DNA from: Phlebopus portentosus
Lineage: Eukaryota; Basidiomycota; Agaricomycetes; Boletales; Boletinellaceae
Assembly: GCA_037892935.1 (NCBI GenBank)
Contig: JAYXKI010000011.1
Coordinates: forward strand, 1,240,001 to 1,304,000
Reading direction: 5' to 3'
Length of the DNA: 64,000 bases
Shown here: one piece after another, positions 54,239 to 64,000 of the stretch
How positions within the stretch are numbered: the stretch's first letter is position 1
Layout: each line of letters opens with the position of its first letter
Position numbers and translations under genes: made by a program
Notes under the pieces: model-generated
Told to the model about the DNA's origin: nothing
Database searches by the model: none
Seen by the model: the letters and a program-made list of their open reading frames with translations, nothing else

Positions 54239-57200
54239 TTGGACTCGTTAAAATATAATCGTCCTGTTGTACAATATCAAGATGCGAATACCAGTGACGG
54301 TTTCATCCTTCGAAAGATCCTTACCGACGTACTGCCAGATGAATCTGAAGATGACAACGATGACTTCGAAGTCTATGAAGATTTATTTGTCAGAAGAACA
54401 GATGCGCAAGCAGGCGAATTGAGAGAGGAAGAGCGGAATCAAACCGCTATAAAAAATGAGGTTGTGGCGGAAGCACCTTACCGCGAGAACGTTGTTGCTC
54501 AGGCGAACGTCACTGAAGCAGTGTGGGATGTAGTAGGCAGACGCGCGGCTGAGGTATGGCGCGAGGGCATTGTGGACGCAGATCAGTTCGTGCGACGGGC
54601 GGGAGGAAAGGAGTTAGACGCCTTCGTTAGCATCGTACACCCAAAGGTAGCAGGTGATGACGAAGTAGACTTGTCGAACCCCCTACTCGAAGAGGAAAAC
54701 TTCATTGATGCTCATGCACTGATCGACTCAGGGTGCACGGGCTCATGCATCGATGAAGGTTTTGTCAAACGGTATGGTTTCCCCACCCAAAGGTACATTC
54801 GGCCTAGACCAGTCTTCAATGCTGACGGAACAAGCAACGAGGCTGGATTGATCAAGGAATACGTAGTCGTACGAATGTTCTTTGGGAAACACGAGGAAGA
54901 GATTCGACTGGCAGTGACATCCTTAGCGTCAAGCAACATCTTCCTCGGACATGACTGGTTGACGAAGCATAATCCTGAGATTGATTGGAGGTTAGGAACA
55001 GTTAAGTTCACCCGTTGCCCTGATGAATGTGAGTCGCCACTGTCGAGCGAGGAGATAGATGAAGAGTTTGTGAGGAATGTGCGGATGAAGGAAGCGGCAA
55101 AATGGCCACCTTACCTGGAGGAATACGCCGACGTCTTTAGTGAGGAATCGTTCGAACGCTTACCAAACCACCGAACGTGGGACCACGCTATTGACCTGAA
55201 ACCGGATTTCAAACCCAGTGACTGCAAGGTTTACCCGTTATCGCCAAAAGAACAAGAAGCAATGAGGGAGTTCATTGAGGAAAACCTAGCGTCAGGACGT
55301 ATCCGACAGTCGAAGTCTCCAATGGCGTCACCATTCTTCTTTATCAAGAAAGAGGATGGGAGCTTACGAGCAATCCAAGACTATCGAAAGCTCAATGAAG
55401 GAACGGTCAAGAACAAATACCCGTTGCCACTGATAAATGAGCTCATCGACAAGGTTAAGGATGCAAGGTACATCACGAAGCTCGACGTTCGTTGGGGATA
55501 CTACAACATCCGGATTCGCGAGGGAGACGAGTGGAAGGCAGCGTTCCGGACAAATCTAGGCTTATTTGAACCCACAGTCATGTTCTTCGGCTTGTGTAAT
55601 GCGCCAGCGACGTTCCAAGGCTTTATGAATGACATCTTTCGGGAGCTAATTCATGAGGGTATCGTCATCATTTACCTCGATGACATTCTCATCTTCTCGA
55701 ATGATCTAGAAGAACACCGCAGACGCACCAAACGAGTCTTTGAGATCCTTCGCCAAAACGGACTTTTCCTAAAGCCGCAGAAGTGCGAGTTCGAAGTTGA
55801 TACAGTCAAGTACCTCGGGCACATTATTGGCAATGGCGAAGTTCGAATGGATCCCAAGAAGACGGCGGCAGTACAGGACTGGCCAGTTCCAAGGAACGTC
55901 CACGAACTGCAACAATTCCTGGGATTAGGAAATTGGTTGCGACGTTTTGTTAAGGATTACAGTTCGGTCGTCAAACCCTTGACTACCCTAACGGGTAAGG
56001 TGGAATGGAAATGGGGCGAAGATGAGCAGGCAGCGTTTGAGGAATTGAAGCGTCGTTTGAGTAGTCCTCCCGTGTTAGCGATACCCAACAACGAGGACCC
56101 TTTCCGTGTAGAAGCAGATGCGTCGGACTTTGCGACTGGTGGAGTCCTTCTCCAGAAACAAGACGGTAAATGGAAGGTGATCGCTTATCGGTCGTCAACA
56201 TTCCTAGAGGCAGAGCGAAACTATGAGATTTACGACAAGGAAATGCTCGCCATCGTTCAAGCCCTAAAGGAATGGCGACAATATCTCCAGGGAGCTAACC
56301 AACCTTTTGAGGTATGGACAGACCATGCAAATCTAACGTACTTCCGATCGCCGCAGAAGTTAAATCGTCGACAAGCTCGTTGGCGACTCGATTTAGCTGA
56401 GTTCGATTTCACGCTAGTCCATAAACCCGGAAAGACGTTGGGAAAAGCTGATCTGTTGTCACGCCGGGCGGATTATGACAAGGGCGAGCGCGATAATGAG
56501 AACGTGACTTTCATCAAGAAGGAATGGCTGGTTAGAGGAATGGTTCAGACGTCAAGAGAAGTACTCGTTGAAAAGGTCGTGGAAGCGCAGAGACAAGAGG
56601 ACGAGGGAGTGAGGCCGAAGGACGTCGAGAAGAGAGGGGACATGTGGAGAAAGGGCCGCCGACTATATGTACCAGCGAGCATCAGAGAGGACGTCATGAA
56701 GGAACACCATGACTCGACCCTGGCAGGACATCCAGGAGCAACAAAGACGATCCAGCTGATAGCACGCAGGTACTGGTGGCCGAGGATGAGTGCAGATGTG
56801 CGGGTGTACGTGCGGGGGTGTGATCGTTGTCAGCGGACGAAGGCTCTAAGGACAACGAGAGCAAAGGTTTTGCACCCTAATGAGGTGCCGGAGGCGCCAT
56901 GGCAGATTGTCACGGTCGACCTAATCGGAGAGTTGCCAGAATCGAATGGGTTCAATGCGATTTGCGTAGTGGTCGATCGCTTTAGCAAACAAATCCATGC
57001 AATTCCAACAACGACAAAGTTAACGGCGGAAGGCATGGCTAGGATCTACAGAGACCACGTCTTCCGATTACACGGACTACCACGGAAGATCATTCATGAC
57101 CGAGGGGTGCAATTCGACGCAAAGATGATGAAGGAGTTGTACAAGCTCCTCCACATTGAAGGCAACCCATCGACAGCGTATCACCCACAAACTGACGGAC

Positions 57201-58063
57201 AGACAGAGCGGGTTAATCAGGAACTAGAACAATACCTGCGGCTATACGTCAACCATCGGCAGTCGGACTGGGCGGACTGGCTGGCTCTCGCAGAATTCGC
57301 ATACAACAATCGTGAACATTCAGCGACGAAGCTATCTCCCTTCTTCGTCAATACGGGAATGCACCCCTTAGACTTCACGGGGGTTGGAACGGCATCATCG
57401 AACCTGTCAGCAGAAGAATTTGCCAAACATGTCAAGGAGGTGCACGAACTCGCTCAAGGTAACCTAACCCAAGCAAACAAAGACATGAAGCGTTTCTACG
57501 ACCGCCATGCTGGGAAGTCCATTACCTATGAGGCAGGGCAGAAAGTCTTCTTAGATGGACGAAATATCAAGACGATCCGACCGACGAAGAAGATGGATGA
57601 TAAATGGTTTGGTCCCTTCGAGGTAGTGGAAAAGGTTGGCGCAAGCGCATACAGACTCAAACTACCGAAGACCTGGAAGAAGGTCCATCCAGTTTTCAAT
57701 GAGATCTTGCTCAAACCAGCCGTCCAACCGTCCTTTGAATCGCAGAAGAAACCACCTCCACCACCGCCAGTGATCATTGATGAGCAGGAAGAGTACGAGG
57801 TTGAAGAAATACTCGACTCGCGTCTGCATCGAGGCAAGCTCCAATTCCTGGTCAAGTGGGTTGGATATGAGGAAGCGACTTGGCAGCCAGAATCCGACGT
57901 CAAGGATAATGCGCAGGAGTCAATTCAAGAATTCTATCGCAAACATCCTGGAGCTCCAAGGAAGTTAACGATACCTCGACAAAGCCTGCGAGCGCTGTAC
58001 AAGTTCACGTCCTCAGAAGGCTTATGTGGTTGGTCGGGACGCCCAACCTTGAAGGGGGGGTGA
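54239..58063 (+). CDS. pol: Gypsy-B Pol: protease, RT, RNase H, integrase, chromodomain (intact)
   Basis: Open from before the gag stop to TGA 58061-58063. Aspartic protease DSGCTGS (Asp ~163), RT (IQDYRKLNEGTVKNKYPLPL, FGLCNAPATFQGFMN, YLDD at ~479-482), RNase H (RVEADASDFATGGVLLQK, YEIYDKEMLAIVQAL), integrase zinc finger (H...H, CDRCQRTK), core (TVDLIGELPESNGFNA, DRFSKQIHAI, STAYHPQTDGQTERVNQELE) and a C-terminal chromodomain (~1182-1240; YEVEEILDSRLHRGKLQFLV, KWVGYEEATWQPES). All catalytic motifs are present with no stop. The first start codon in frame is TTG at 54239, supporting expression as Gag-Pol. The chromodomain would steer integration toward marked chromatin. Confidence 0.93.
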   Translation: MDSLKYNRPVVQYQDANTSDGFILRKILTDVLPDESEDDNDDFEVYEDLFVRRTDAQAGELREEERNQTAIKNEVVAEAPYRENVVAQANVTEAVWDVVGRRAAEVWREGIVDADQFVRRAGGKELDAFVSIVHPKVAGDDEVDLSNPLLEEENFIDAHALIDSGCTGSCIDEGFVKRYGFPTQRYIRPRPVFNADGTSNEAGLIKEYVVVRMFFGKHEEEIRLAVTSLASSNIFLGHDWLTKHNPEIDWRLGTVKFTRCPDECESPLSSEEIDEEFVRNVRMKEAAKWPPYLEEYADVFSEESFERLPNHRTWDHAIDLKPDFKPSDCKVYPLSPKEQEAMREFIEENLASGRIRQSKSPMASPFFFIKKEDGSLRAIQDYRKLNEGTVKNKYPLPLINELIDKVKDARYITKLDVRWGYYNIRIREGDEWKAAFRTNLGLFEPTVMFFGLCNAPATFQGFMNDIFRELIHEGIVIIYLDDILIFSNDLEEHRRRTKRVFEILRQNGLFLKPQKCEFEVDTVKYLGHIIGNGEVRMDPKKTAAVQDWPVPRNVHELQQFLGLGNWLRRFVKDYSSVVKPLTTLTGKVEWKWGEDEQAAFEELKRRLSSPPVLAIPNNEDPFRVEADASDFATGGVLLQKQDGKWKVIAYRSSTFLEAERNYEIYDKEMLAIVQALKEWRQYLQGANQPFEVWTDHANLTYFRSPQKLNRRQARWRLDLAEFDFTLVHKPGKTLGKADLLSRRADYDKGERDNENVTFIKKEWLVRGMVQTSREVLVEKVVEAQRQEDEGVRPKDVEKRGDMWRKGRRLYVPASIREDVMKEHHDSTLAGHPGATKTIQLIARRYWWPRMSADVRVYVRGCDRCQRTKALRTTRAKVLHPNEVPEAPWQIVTVDLIGELPESNGFNAICVVVDRFSKQIHAIPTTTKLTAEGMARIYRDHVFRLHGLPRKIIHDRGVQFDAKMMKELYKLLHIEGNPSTAYHPQTDGQTERVNQELEQYLRLYVNHRQSDWADWLALAEFAYNNREHSATKLSPFFVNTGMHPLDFTGVGTASSNLSAEEFAKHVKEVHELAQGNLTQANKDMKRFYDRHAGKSITYEAGQKVFLDGRNIKTIRPTKKMDDKWFGPFEVVEKVGASAYRLKLPKTWKKVHPVFNEILLKPAVQPSFESQKKPPPPPPVIIDEQEEYEVEEILDSRLHRGKLQFLVKWVGYEEATWQPESDVKDNAQESIQEFYRKHPGAPRKLTIPRQSLRALYKFTSSEGLCGWSGRPTLKGG
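58047..58063 (+). promoter_or_regulatory. Polypurine tract of Gypsy-B
   Basis: GAAGGGGGGGTGA overlaps the last pol codons and abuts the 3' LTR at 58064. Confidence 0.65.
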
Positions 58064-58521
58064 TGTAAGGACTCGAACATTTTCCTTTTCTTTTCTGACG
58101 TCATCATTTATTTTAATATTCTTTTTCTTTTCTTTTATTTTTCTTATGCGCTTATTCATCCTTTTGCCGGAACATTCCACAATGTTCTATCACGCTCACT
58201 AATCATCCCATTCCTTGTCATGTGACTTCCCATTAGGGTAGACCTTTCCCGCGCCCAAAGTCTATATAAGTAGATAGTTTGACTCTTTCGTTCCTTGTCT
58301 TTCTATTCTACTTACCTTCACTGCGACCTAGGTATCTACTCTTGTATTATTAGTTTGCTGAATTCTACTTACCTTCACTGCGACCTAGCGTTCGACGGTC
58401 TGGACTTAAGCCTCGTCTTAGCTGTCTTGACCTGAGCGACGTGTTTGGGATTATCTCATTCACGCTTGTTTGTTGTTGTGTTGGCCTGCCTCGACTCAGT
58501 CCTTGAGCCGTCCGCCTAACA
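58064..58521 (+). repeat. Gypsy-B 3' LTR
   Basis: 458 bp, the same sequence as 51869-52326 wherever compared, including TATA box and 27-bp tandem repeat. Gypsy-C sequence resumes at 58522. Confidence 0.9.
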
Positions 58522-61500
58522 TGCAGCACGGCAAATATACCAGACATCTGAAGGCGAAGTTACTGAAGTAACAGGCAAGCATAGCCGAGATGAACAGGAG
58601 GAAATAAATGACTCTCCTAAGCGATGGAAGAAACAGCCACTACAAAGAAGGCGACCACTACCACTGGTACAGAAGAAACCAGATGGCAAAGAAATCCAGC
58701 CAGTACCAAAGGAAAATCCTAGGATGACAACTAGTACACATCCACCAGAGGAACGATATCATGACAGACGAATAGCAGGAACGAAACGAAATTGGACACC
58801 ACGACCAATACCACTCAAAGAAGCAACTCCCACACCAAAGCGTACAAGATGGGCAGACGAGAATAGCGATATTGATATGCAAGATGAACAGGAGACAACA
58901 GAAGACACTCCCATGCATGACATAGAGCCACTAGACATTGAAAGGCTCAGAATGACCAATCAACCAATTACCCTCACCAGAAAGGAAGAGCTCGCTGAAA
59001 AGCTAGAGCTAGACCTTAAACAAAATTGGTCACCAAGGAACCAAGTCTCACAACCACTGAACAAAGCGAGTTCAGTATCACAGCAGTATTCGCAGCAGAA
59101 GGCAGCTGCAGAAGGATTACTCAGCACAGAGAAACGAGATTGGCAAAAACTCCTACCAAAGCAAATTGCAGACTATGCAGACGTATTTGATCCTGACAGA
59201 TCAAGGAGGTTACCCAAGCATACAAAATGGGATATGGCGATAAACCTCAAGGAAGGAGTACCATTACCAAAACCGAGGCCTATTATCAAGCTCACACGAG
59301 AAGAGCAGGCAGCACTCAATGCCTATGTCCAGGAATTATTGGACAAAGGATGGATCGAGAAGGTTCACCCACATGAACCATGTCCAGTAGCAGCACCAGT
59401 CTTCTTTGTTGGAAAGAAAGACAGAGGAGCACGAGCAGTAACCGATTACCGAGACATCAACAATGCGACAGTATCAGATCCATACCCAATACCGATTATG
59501 AGCGTTCTACCAGAGAAACTGGAGAAAGGAAAATTCTTCTTTACCCTCGACATGCGATCAGGATACAACAACCTGAGAATTCGAGAAGGAGATGAATGGA
59601 AGGCAGCATTCCGAGTTGGCAATGCAGTCTACAAGCCGAAGGTCATGATGTTTGGAATGAAGAACTCACCTGCAGTATTCCAACGATTCATGAATGACAA
59701 CTTCGAATATTGGCTCAGAACAGAAGAGGCACTAAACTACCTAGATGACCTCATTGGCCAAGCGCAAACCGAAAAGGAGCACTGGACACTCCTCAGGGCA
59801 ATTCTACAGAAATGCCGAGAACTTGACATCTATCTCAAAATCGAGAAATGTCACTTCCTCCAAACCCAACTCGACTATCTGGGATTTGTAGTAGGAACGA
59901 AAGGCATCCAAATGGATCCTTACAAACTCAAAGCGATACGAGAATGGCCAATACCAAAGACAAAATGACAGATCCGAAAGTTCCAAGGCTTTTGCAACTT
60001 CTACTGAAGATTCATCAGGAACTATGCTGATTTATACACACCTATTGGCGAACTTATCAAGAAGGATCACAAGTTCATTTGGACAGAAGCACAGGACAAA
60101 GCTTTTGAAAGTATCAAGAAGGCATTCAAAACCGAAGTGGCATTGGCAATGCCAAAGCCAGACAAACCATATACATTGGAAACCGATGCATCCGATGTAG
60201 CGATTGGTGCAGTCTTACAACAAGAAGATGACCAAGGAGAACTGAGACCTTTAGGTTTCATGTCGAAGACACTAACAAGTGCTCAACGAAATTATCCGAC
60301 ACATGACAAAGAGATGCTAGCAATCATGGAAGCACTCGGACATTGGAGACACTTATTGGAAGGAACAAAGGAACCAATAACCATCCGAAGCGATCATGCA
60401 AACCTCCGATACTTCATGACAGCACAGAACTTAACGAGACGTCAAGCAAGATGGGCACTAGAGTTATCACGATATAACTTCAAGATTCTCCATTGGCCAG
60501 GCAAGAAGAATCAGGCAGATGCACTATCACGACGAGCTGATTATATGCCAGAGGACAAGGATAACTTAGGTGTTACCTTGCTACCACCTGATATGATCGA
60601 GCAGCAGACATTGCGACGAACCGAGATCAATGGTCTATACAGGCTAGAAACAGAAATAGTCACTATCTCTGATCCGATCATCCGAACGATCAAGAGACAC
60701 TACAATACCGAGGAGGCCAAGAAGGAAATATTGGTGATCAAGAAGAGCAACGGCTACAGTTACAGGAATGGCTTGCACTACGTAACCAATGCATTATATG
60801 TCCCGCCATCCGCCAACCTAAAAGTGTTGCTAATCCGAAGGCGCCATGACCACAAGCTCGCAGGCCACCCAGGAGCAGAAAAGACCATAGAACTTGTAAA
60901 GCGATCATACTATTGGCCGAAGATGGAAGAGATGATCCGAGAATATATCTCATCCTGTGACATATGTCAACGTGCAAAACCGATTCGGCAGTTTTGAAAT
61001 CCACCGCTCCAACCGTTGCAGGCACCACATCAACCATGGGAAACCATAACCTGTGACCTGATTACCGATTTACCAGTCAGCAATGAAGGCTACAGTTTGA
61101 TACTTGTTATAGTGGACAAGCTCACTAAAATGGGGAAGTTCATTCCTTGCCAGGGAATACCCAATGCTAAGCAGTTGGCACGCTTGTTTCGCCAACACAT
61201 CTTCAAATACTACGGGGCCCCTAAACAAGTAATCTCCGACCGAGGTAGCAACTTCACTGCGCAATTCCTCAAGGAGTTCTGCAGACTCATCGATGTCGAG
61301 TGGAAAACTAGTACAGCATATCATCCACAAACCGATGGTCAAACCGAGCGACTCAATCAAGAACTCAAACAGTACTTACGCTGCTACGTGTCCTACCGCC
61401 AAACAGATTGGGCAGAGTACATCGATATGGCAGAATTCGCCTACAACAATCGAAAACACAGTACCACTCATCAGTCACCATTCTATACACTGTATGGATG

Positions 61501-62128
61501 GCACCCTCACCTGGATGTTGCGGAGACCGGTGATTCAAACGTGCCAGAAGCAATAAATCACCTAGAGGAGCTTCGACAAGTACAGCAAGAAGCCTATAAT
61601 TCGATTAGGCAAGCAAATGAGGCAATGAAGCTTTATGCAGACCTGCATCAAGGCAAACTGCCAGAGTACAAGCCAGGAGATGAAGTGTTACTAGACATGA
61701 GGAATCTCAGTCGACTGGAACCGACAAAGAAACTTGCAATGAAATGGGCAGGCCCTTATAAAGTCGAGAAGGCAGTCGGACAAGTGTCATTCAGATTACG
61801 CTTACCCGAAACCCTTCCGATCCACCCTGTATTCCATGCAAGTCTTCTCAGGCCTTACAAGCGAAAGGACTACCCTGGAAGACCCACACTAGACGAGCCA
61901 CCACCTATTGAAGTGGAGGGCCAAGCGGAATACGAAGTGGAGACAATTCATGACATACGACGTCACCGAAACAAGATACAGTATCTTATTCAATGGAAAG
62001 GATACCAAGAGCGAACATGGGAGCCACTCGATAACCTCAAGAACTCCTATCAAATGATAGAAGAGTTCCACAAGAGGTACCCTCAGGCGATGAGGCCACC
62101 AAACCTTAATCAATGGATCGCCGAATGA
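58522..62128 (+). pseudogene. pol: Gypsy-C pol: RT, RNase H, integrase, chromodomain; three in-frame TGA
   Basis: The frame is open from the Gypsy-B LTR edge (QIYQTSEGEVTEVTGKHS) to TGA 62126-62128, except for TGA at 59966, 60005 and 60995. It has a linker, RT (AVTDYRDINNATVSDPYPIP, MFGMKNSPAVFQRFMN, NYLDDLIGQ), RNase H (LETDASDVAIGAVLQQ, YPTHDKEMLAIMEAL), integrase (CDICQRAK; DLITDLPVSNEGYS; STAYHPQTDGQTERLNQELK) and chromodomain (YEVETIHDIRRHRNKIQYLI, QWKGYQERTWEP). The RT box reads YLDD where the family commonly has IYLDDI. Protease and the gag C-terminus are missing at the Gypsy-B junction. One stop falls in the conserved CNFY-R-RFI block at an expected Arg. Confidence 0.88.
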
Positions 62129-62244
62129 AGACAAATTAGGAGATAATTGCATCACATGCACTCCACCCGATGGAGCTACATATGGAGCCACAATAGAGAC
62201 GATGAGTAAGGTATCCAACGACCTTACCAAGCAATGACATCACA

Positions 62245-63399
62245 GTGGCACCTCAAAGCGATAGCAGAAGAAGACAAATTAGGCAAGAGAGAGGCGACAT
62301 ACCAGCAAGATGGTATAAAAGACGAAGAAACTCAAGCTTAAGGATCATCAACTCGAATCCTAACAGCTACTCATCTCTCAAAGACAACTACGACTCAGAC
62401 ATGCCAGTCTTCGATGAACTCCAAGCATTCAGTGCACCTGAAGATGCACCTGATTGGACGTTTGAACTAAAACCACCTACCGAACGCTATCAATGGCCGC
62501 AACTATGCAACCGCTTTAACCAAGAGAACTATGAAGGAGAGATCGTACCCTCATGCCCAGGGAAATACTTCGACGACCTATTCGACAAATGGAACGCAGT
62601 CCATCAGCCAGCTGAAGAACAACCTGATCTTATGGTACCGAAGCAACCAGAAGGACAACTGCTTAAACTCAGTAACCCTCGAGATGCAGCAGTCCGACGA
62701 CTCAATGACGATGCATTCCTTACCTATGCAGTTGAACTCGAGACACGAGCCTTACATCGAGGACAAATTGACTTCAGCCACGAGCCGACATACAAGAATG
62801 TCATGGGCATCTACCACTCAGCAATTCAAATTTGCGCCTACAGACGAAGCCTGACAATCGCAACTCTTAACCGAATAATGCGATGGAGCCACTATCATCC
62901 CATCAGCGTGAATATGATGAAGTACATGAACTACCTAGCTGATCAGACAGCCTTTTACGCTTCCCATGCCATGCAGTTCATGGTGGTACTCAACATGACG
63001 AAGTACTACGAAGGTACTATGTACCAGGAGCTCATTCGAGCCAGACGATCTACAGGCCAAGCGAATGGTCTGTCAATCAATGACATCACACACCACCTAG
63101 TCGAAGGAAGGATAGTCAACTACGATCCACAATATCTTATGAGACTCAACGAGCGAGAAGAGGAAGCAAGGGAAAGACTACAGGCGACAAGACATCTGAT
63201 GATGGAGGATATGATGATCACAATCTATCAGTATCCAAGCGAGATCTACCAGCCAGACAATATGCTCACTATCACGGAGCAAGACGAAGAATTTCGTTCA
63301 TCAGATGAAACCAATTCAGACAATTCAGACGAGGTTAACGAACCACCGCCTACGCCGATGAACTCACAGGAAACTATGCCTGAGAGTGAAGAACTATGA
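62245..63399 (+). CDS. Gypsy-C extra ORF downstream of pol (unknown, ~384 aa)
   Basis: An uninterrupted frame from GTG 62245 (no upstream in-frame ATG; first ATG 62401, MPVFDELQAFSAPEDAPDWT) to TGA 63397-63399. Features: an acidic N-terminal part, helical segments (DDAFLTYAVELETRALHRGQ, RSLTIATLNRIMRWSHYHPI, MMKYMNYLADQTAFYASHAM, MTKYYEGTMYQELIRARRST), then an acidic Ser/Pro tail (EPPPTPMNSQETMPESEEL). It lies 117 bp after pol on the same strand, before any 3' LTR. No known env-like feature (no signal peptide, no transmembrane segment). Function unknown. It lacks stops although pol has three, which is notable. Confidence 0.55.
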   Translation: MAPQSDSRRRQIRQERGDIPARWYKRRRNSSLRIINSNPNSYSSLKDNYDSDMPVFDELQAFSAPEDAPDWTFELKPPTERYQWPQLCNRFNQENYEGEIVPSCPGKYFDDLFDKWNAVHQPAEEQPDLMVPKQPEGQLLKLSNPRDAAVRRLNDDAFLTYAVELETRALHRGQIDFSHEPTYKNVMGIYHSAIQICAYRRSLTIATLNRIMRWSHYHPISVNMMKYMNYLADQTAFYASHAMQFMVVLNMTKYYEGTMYQELIRARRSTGQANGLSINDITHHLVEGRIVNYDPQYLMRLNEREEEARERLQATRHLMMEDMMITIYQYPSEIYQPDNMLTITEQDEEFRSSDETNSDNSDEVNEPPPTPMNSQETMPESEEL

Positions 63400-64000
63400 T
63401 TTATGCAAGCCTTTCATTATTCTTTTATGCAACCCCTTTCCCATATCGCGACCTGACATGGTCAATTATGCATTCTATTTTTCCTATGGTATCTATGGTC
63501 ACATCCGACCAAATTATGCCTTTATGCAACCATCACTCCCAACTCGCTATGGTATTTATTCACCATATTCACTGATATGCCGAGTTGTGAATAAGTTGAT
63601 GGGCGGTTTAAGCCTACTTGGTTTAACCAACTATCAACTGTTGCACTTCTTGTGCATCCCAGTGATACATGGTGCATTATGCACCCTTTTCGTATCTTCT
63701 ATGCAGAGGAAGAGGAGCCAATAGGCACTCCGACTCTATTCTACTTTTTGAAAAACCCCTTTGGAGGTGGGCGAACCATAGGTGAACCTATTGCTGTGCA
63801 CAGGGTTGGTTGAATATCACCCCTTGCCCAGTCAATACACTAGGCAAGCCACTTCCAAAGCGACAGAAAACTCATTCAGTAACGACTTTATGATTTTTTC
63901 TTTCTTATCACTTTCAATTGTGTCATAATCTTTTACATGATGCATAGTTCACATTTCACATTCACATCCCTTCCCACCACCCTTTACAAATCAACGACTT
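63400..64000. other. Gypsy-C 3' region, LTR not reached
   Basis: Pyrimidine-rich DNA with repeated TTATGCA motifs (63403, 63424, 63465, 63519) and a purine-rich stretch AGAGGAAGAGGAG at about 63704-63716, a weak polypurine tract candidate. No match to the Gypsy-C 5' LTR within the window. A 112-codon ORF (63386-63724) is not convincing. Confidence 0.4.

Larger units (their letters stand above)
51869..58521 (+). mobile_element. Gypsy-B: structurally complete Ty3/gypsy chromovirus retrotransposon
   Basis: A 6653-bp element with two 458-bp LTRs (51869-52326, 58064-58521) that look identical where compared, intact gag (52743-54197), an intact 1274-codon pol (54239-58063) and a polypurine tract directly before the 3' LTR. 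LTR ends are TGTAAGG...CTAACA. The flanking 5 bp do not match (GCAAT versus TGCAG), so no clear target duplication is present. It splits Gypsy-C, so it is the younger of the two. LTR similarity and open ORFs suggest recent activity. Confidence 0.9.

Noticed and set aside
21621..60997. TGA as a sense codon (alternative genetic code or recoding) to explain the many in-frame TGA
   Set aside because: Host genes here end in TGA (DUF4336 1410-1412, methyltransferase 7509-7511), intact Gypsy-B pol ends in TGA with no internal TGA, and one TGA has TGG in its sister copy. Mutation is simpler.
62245..63399. Envelope-like gene downstream of pol
   Set aside because: No signal peptide, fusion peptide or transmembrane segment; the protein looks soluble and helical.
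1..64000. tRNA, rRNA or other structural RNA genes
   Set aside because: I looked for tRNA box A/B patterns and rRNA-like stretches and found none I could defend; a tRNA or Rfam scan would settle it.

Overview
The window looks like a gene-dense chromosome arm of a filamentous basidiomycete (Agaricomycete-like) running into a large transposon cluster. The evidence is genes with many short introns (about 50-70 nt, GT...AG), a secreted GH12 glycoside hydrolase, a fungal CDK9/BUR1 kinase, a Zn2Cys6 regulator, and Ty3/gypsy, Ty1/copia and pogo elements. The species cannot be named from sequence alone.

Positions 1-19 kb hold host genes: a DUF4336 protein (257-1412), an SAM-dependent methyltransferase (6020-7511), a GH12 endoglucanase (7855-9056), a BUR1/CDK9 kinase with an Arg/Ser-rich N-terminal extension (complement 9574-12687), a Zn2Cys6 transcription factor (complement 13198-15188) and a roadblock/LC7 dynein light chain-like gene (complement 18595-~19144). 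About 1.4-5.4 kb and 15.3-18.6 kb show no gene I can defend. A 140-bp foldback element sits at 5.4 kb. From 19.0 to 21.1 kb the DNA is GC-rich with perfect hairpins, a TTTAC microsatellite, 66-bp tandem repeats and a decayed HSP70 fragment.

Positions 21-64 kb are nested mobile DNA. A gene of unknown function is split (5' part at 21.1 kb, 3' part at 34.9-35.8 kb) by a 13.5-kb Ty3/gypsy insertion, here called Gypsy-A. From 35.9 to 44.7 kb there is a cluster of ~1.08-kb foldback elements. One of them was hit by a 3.1-kb pogo-family transposon and another by a 602-bp MITE, both with TA target duplications that can be read against uninterrupted copies in the same window. A decayed Ty1/copia element with a 3' LTR follows (44.8-48.5 kb). 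A second degenerate gypsy element, Gypsy-C (48.8-51.9 and 58.5-63.7 kb), is split by a third, structurally complete gypsy element, Gypsy-B (51869-58521), which has 458-bp LTRs, intact gag and an intact 1274-codon pol.

The most unusual feature is shared by Gypsy-A and Gypsy-C. Both have very long putative LTRs (~1.5 kb) that carry an open reading frame upstream of the promoter region. The two LTR proteins share a C-x2-C-x2-A-Y motif. Both elements also have extra ORFs between the 5' LTR and gag, including a coiled-coil protein. In the older elements nearly all premature stops are TGA, consistent with C-to-T (G-to-A) decay of CGA and TGG codons. Gypsy-B lacks this damage.
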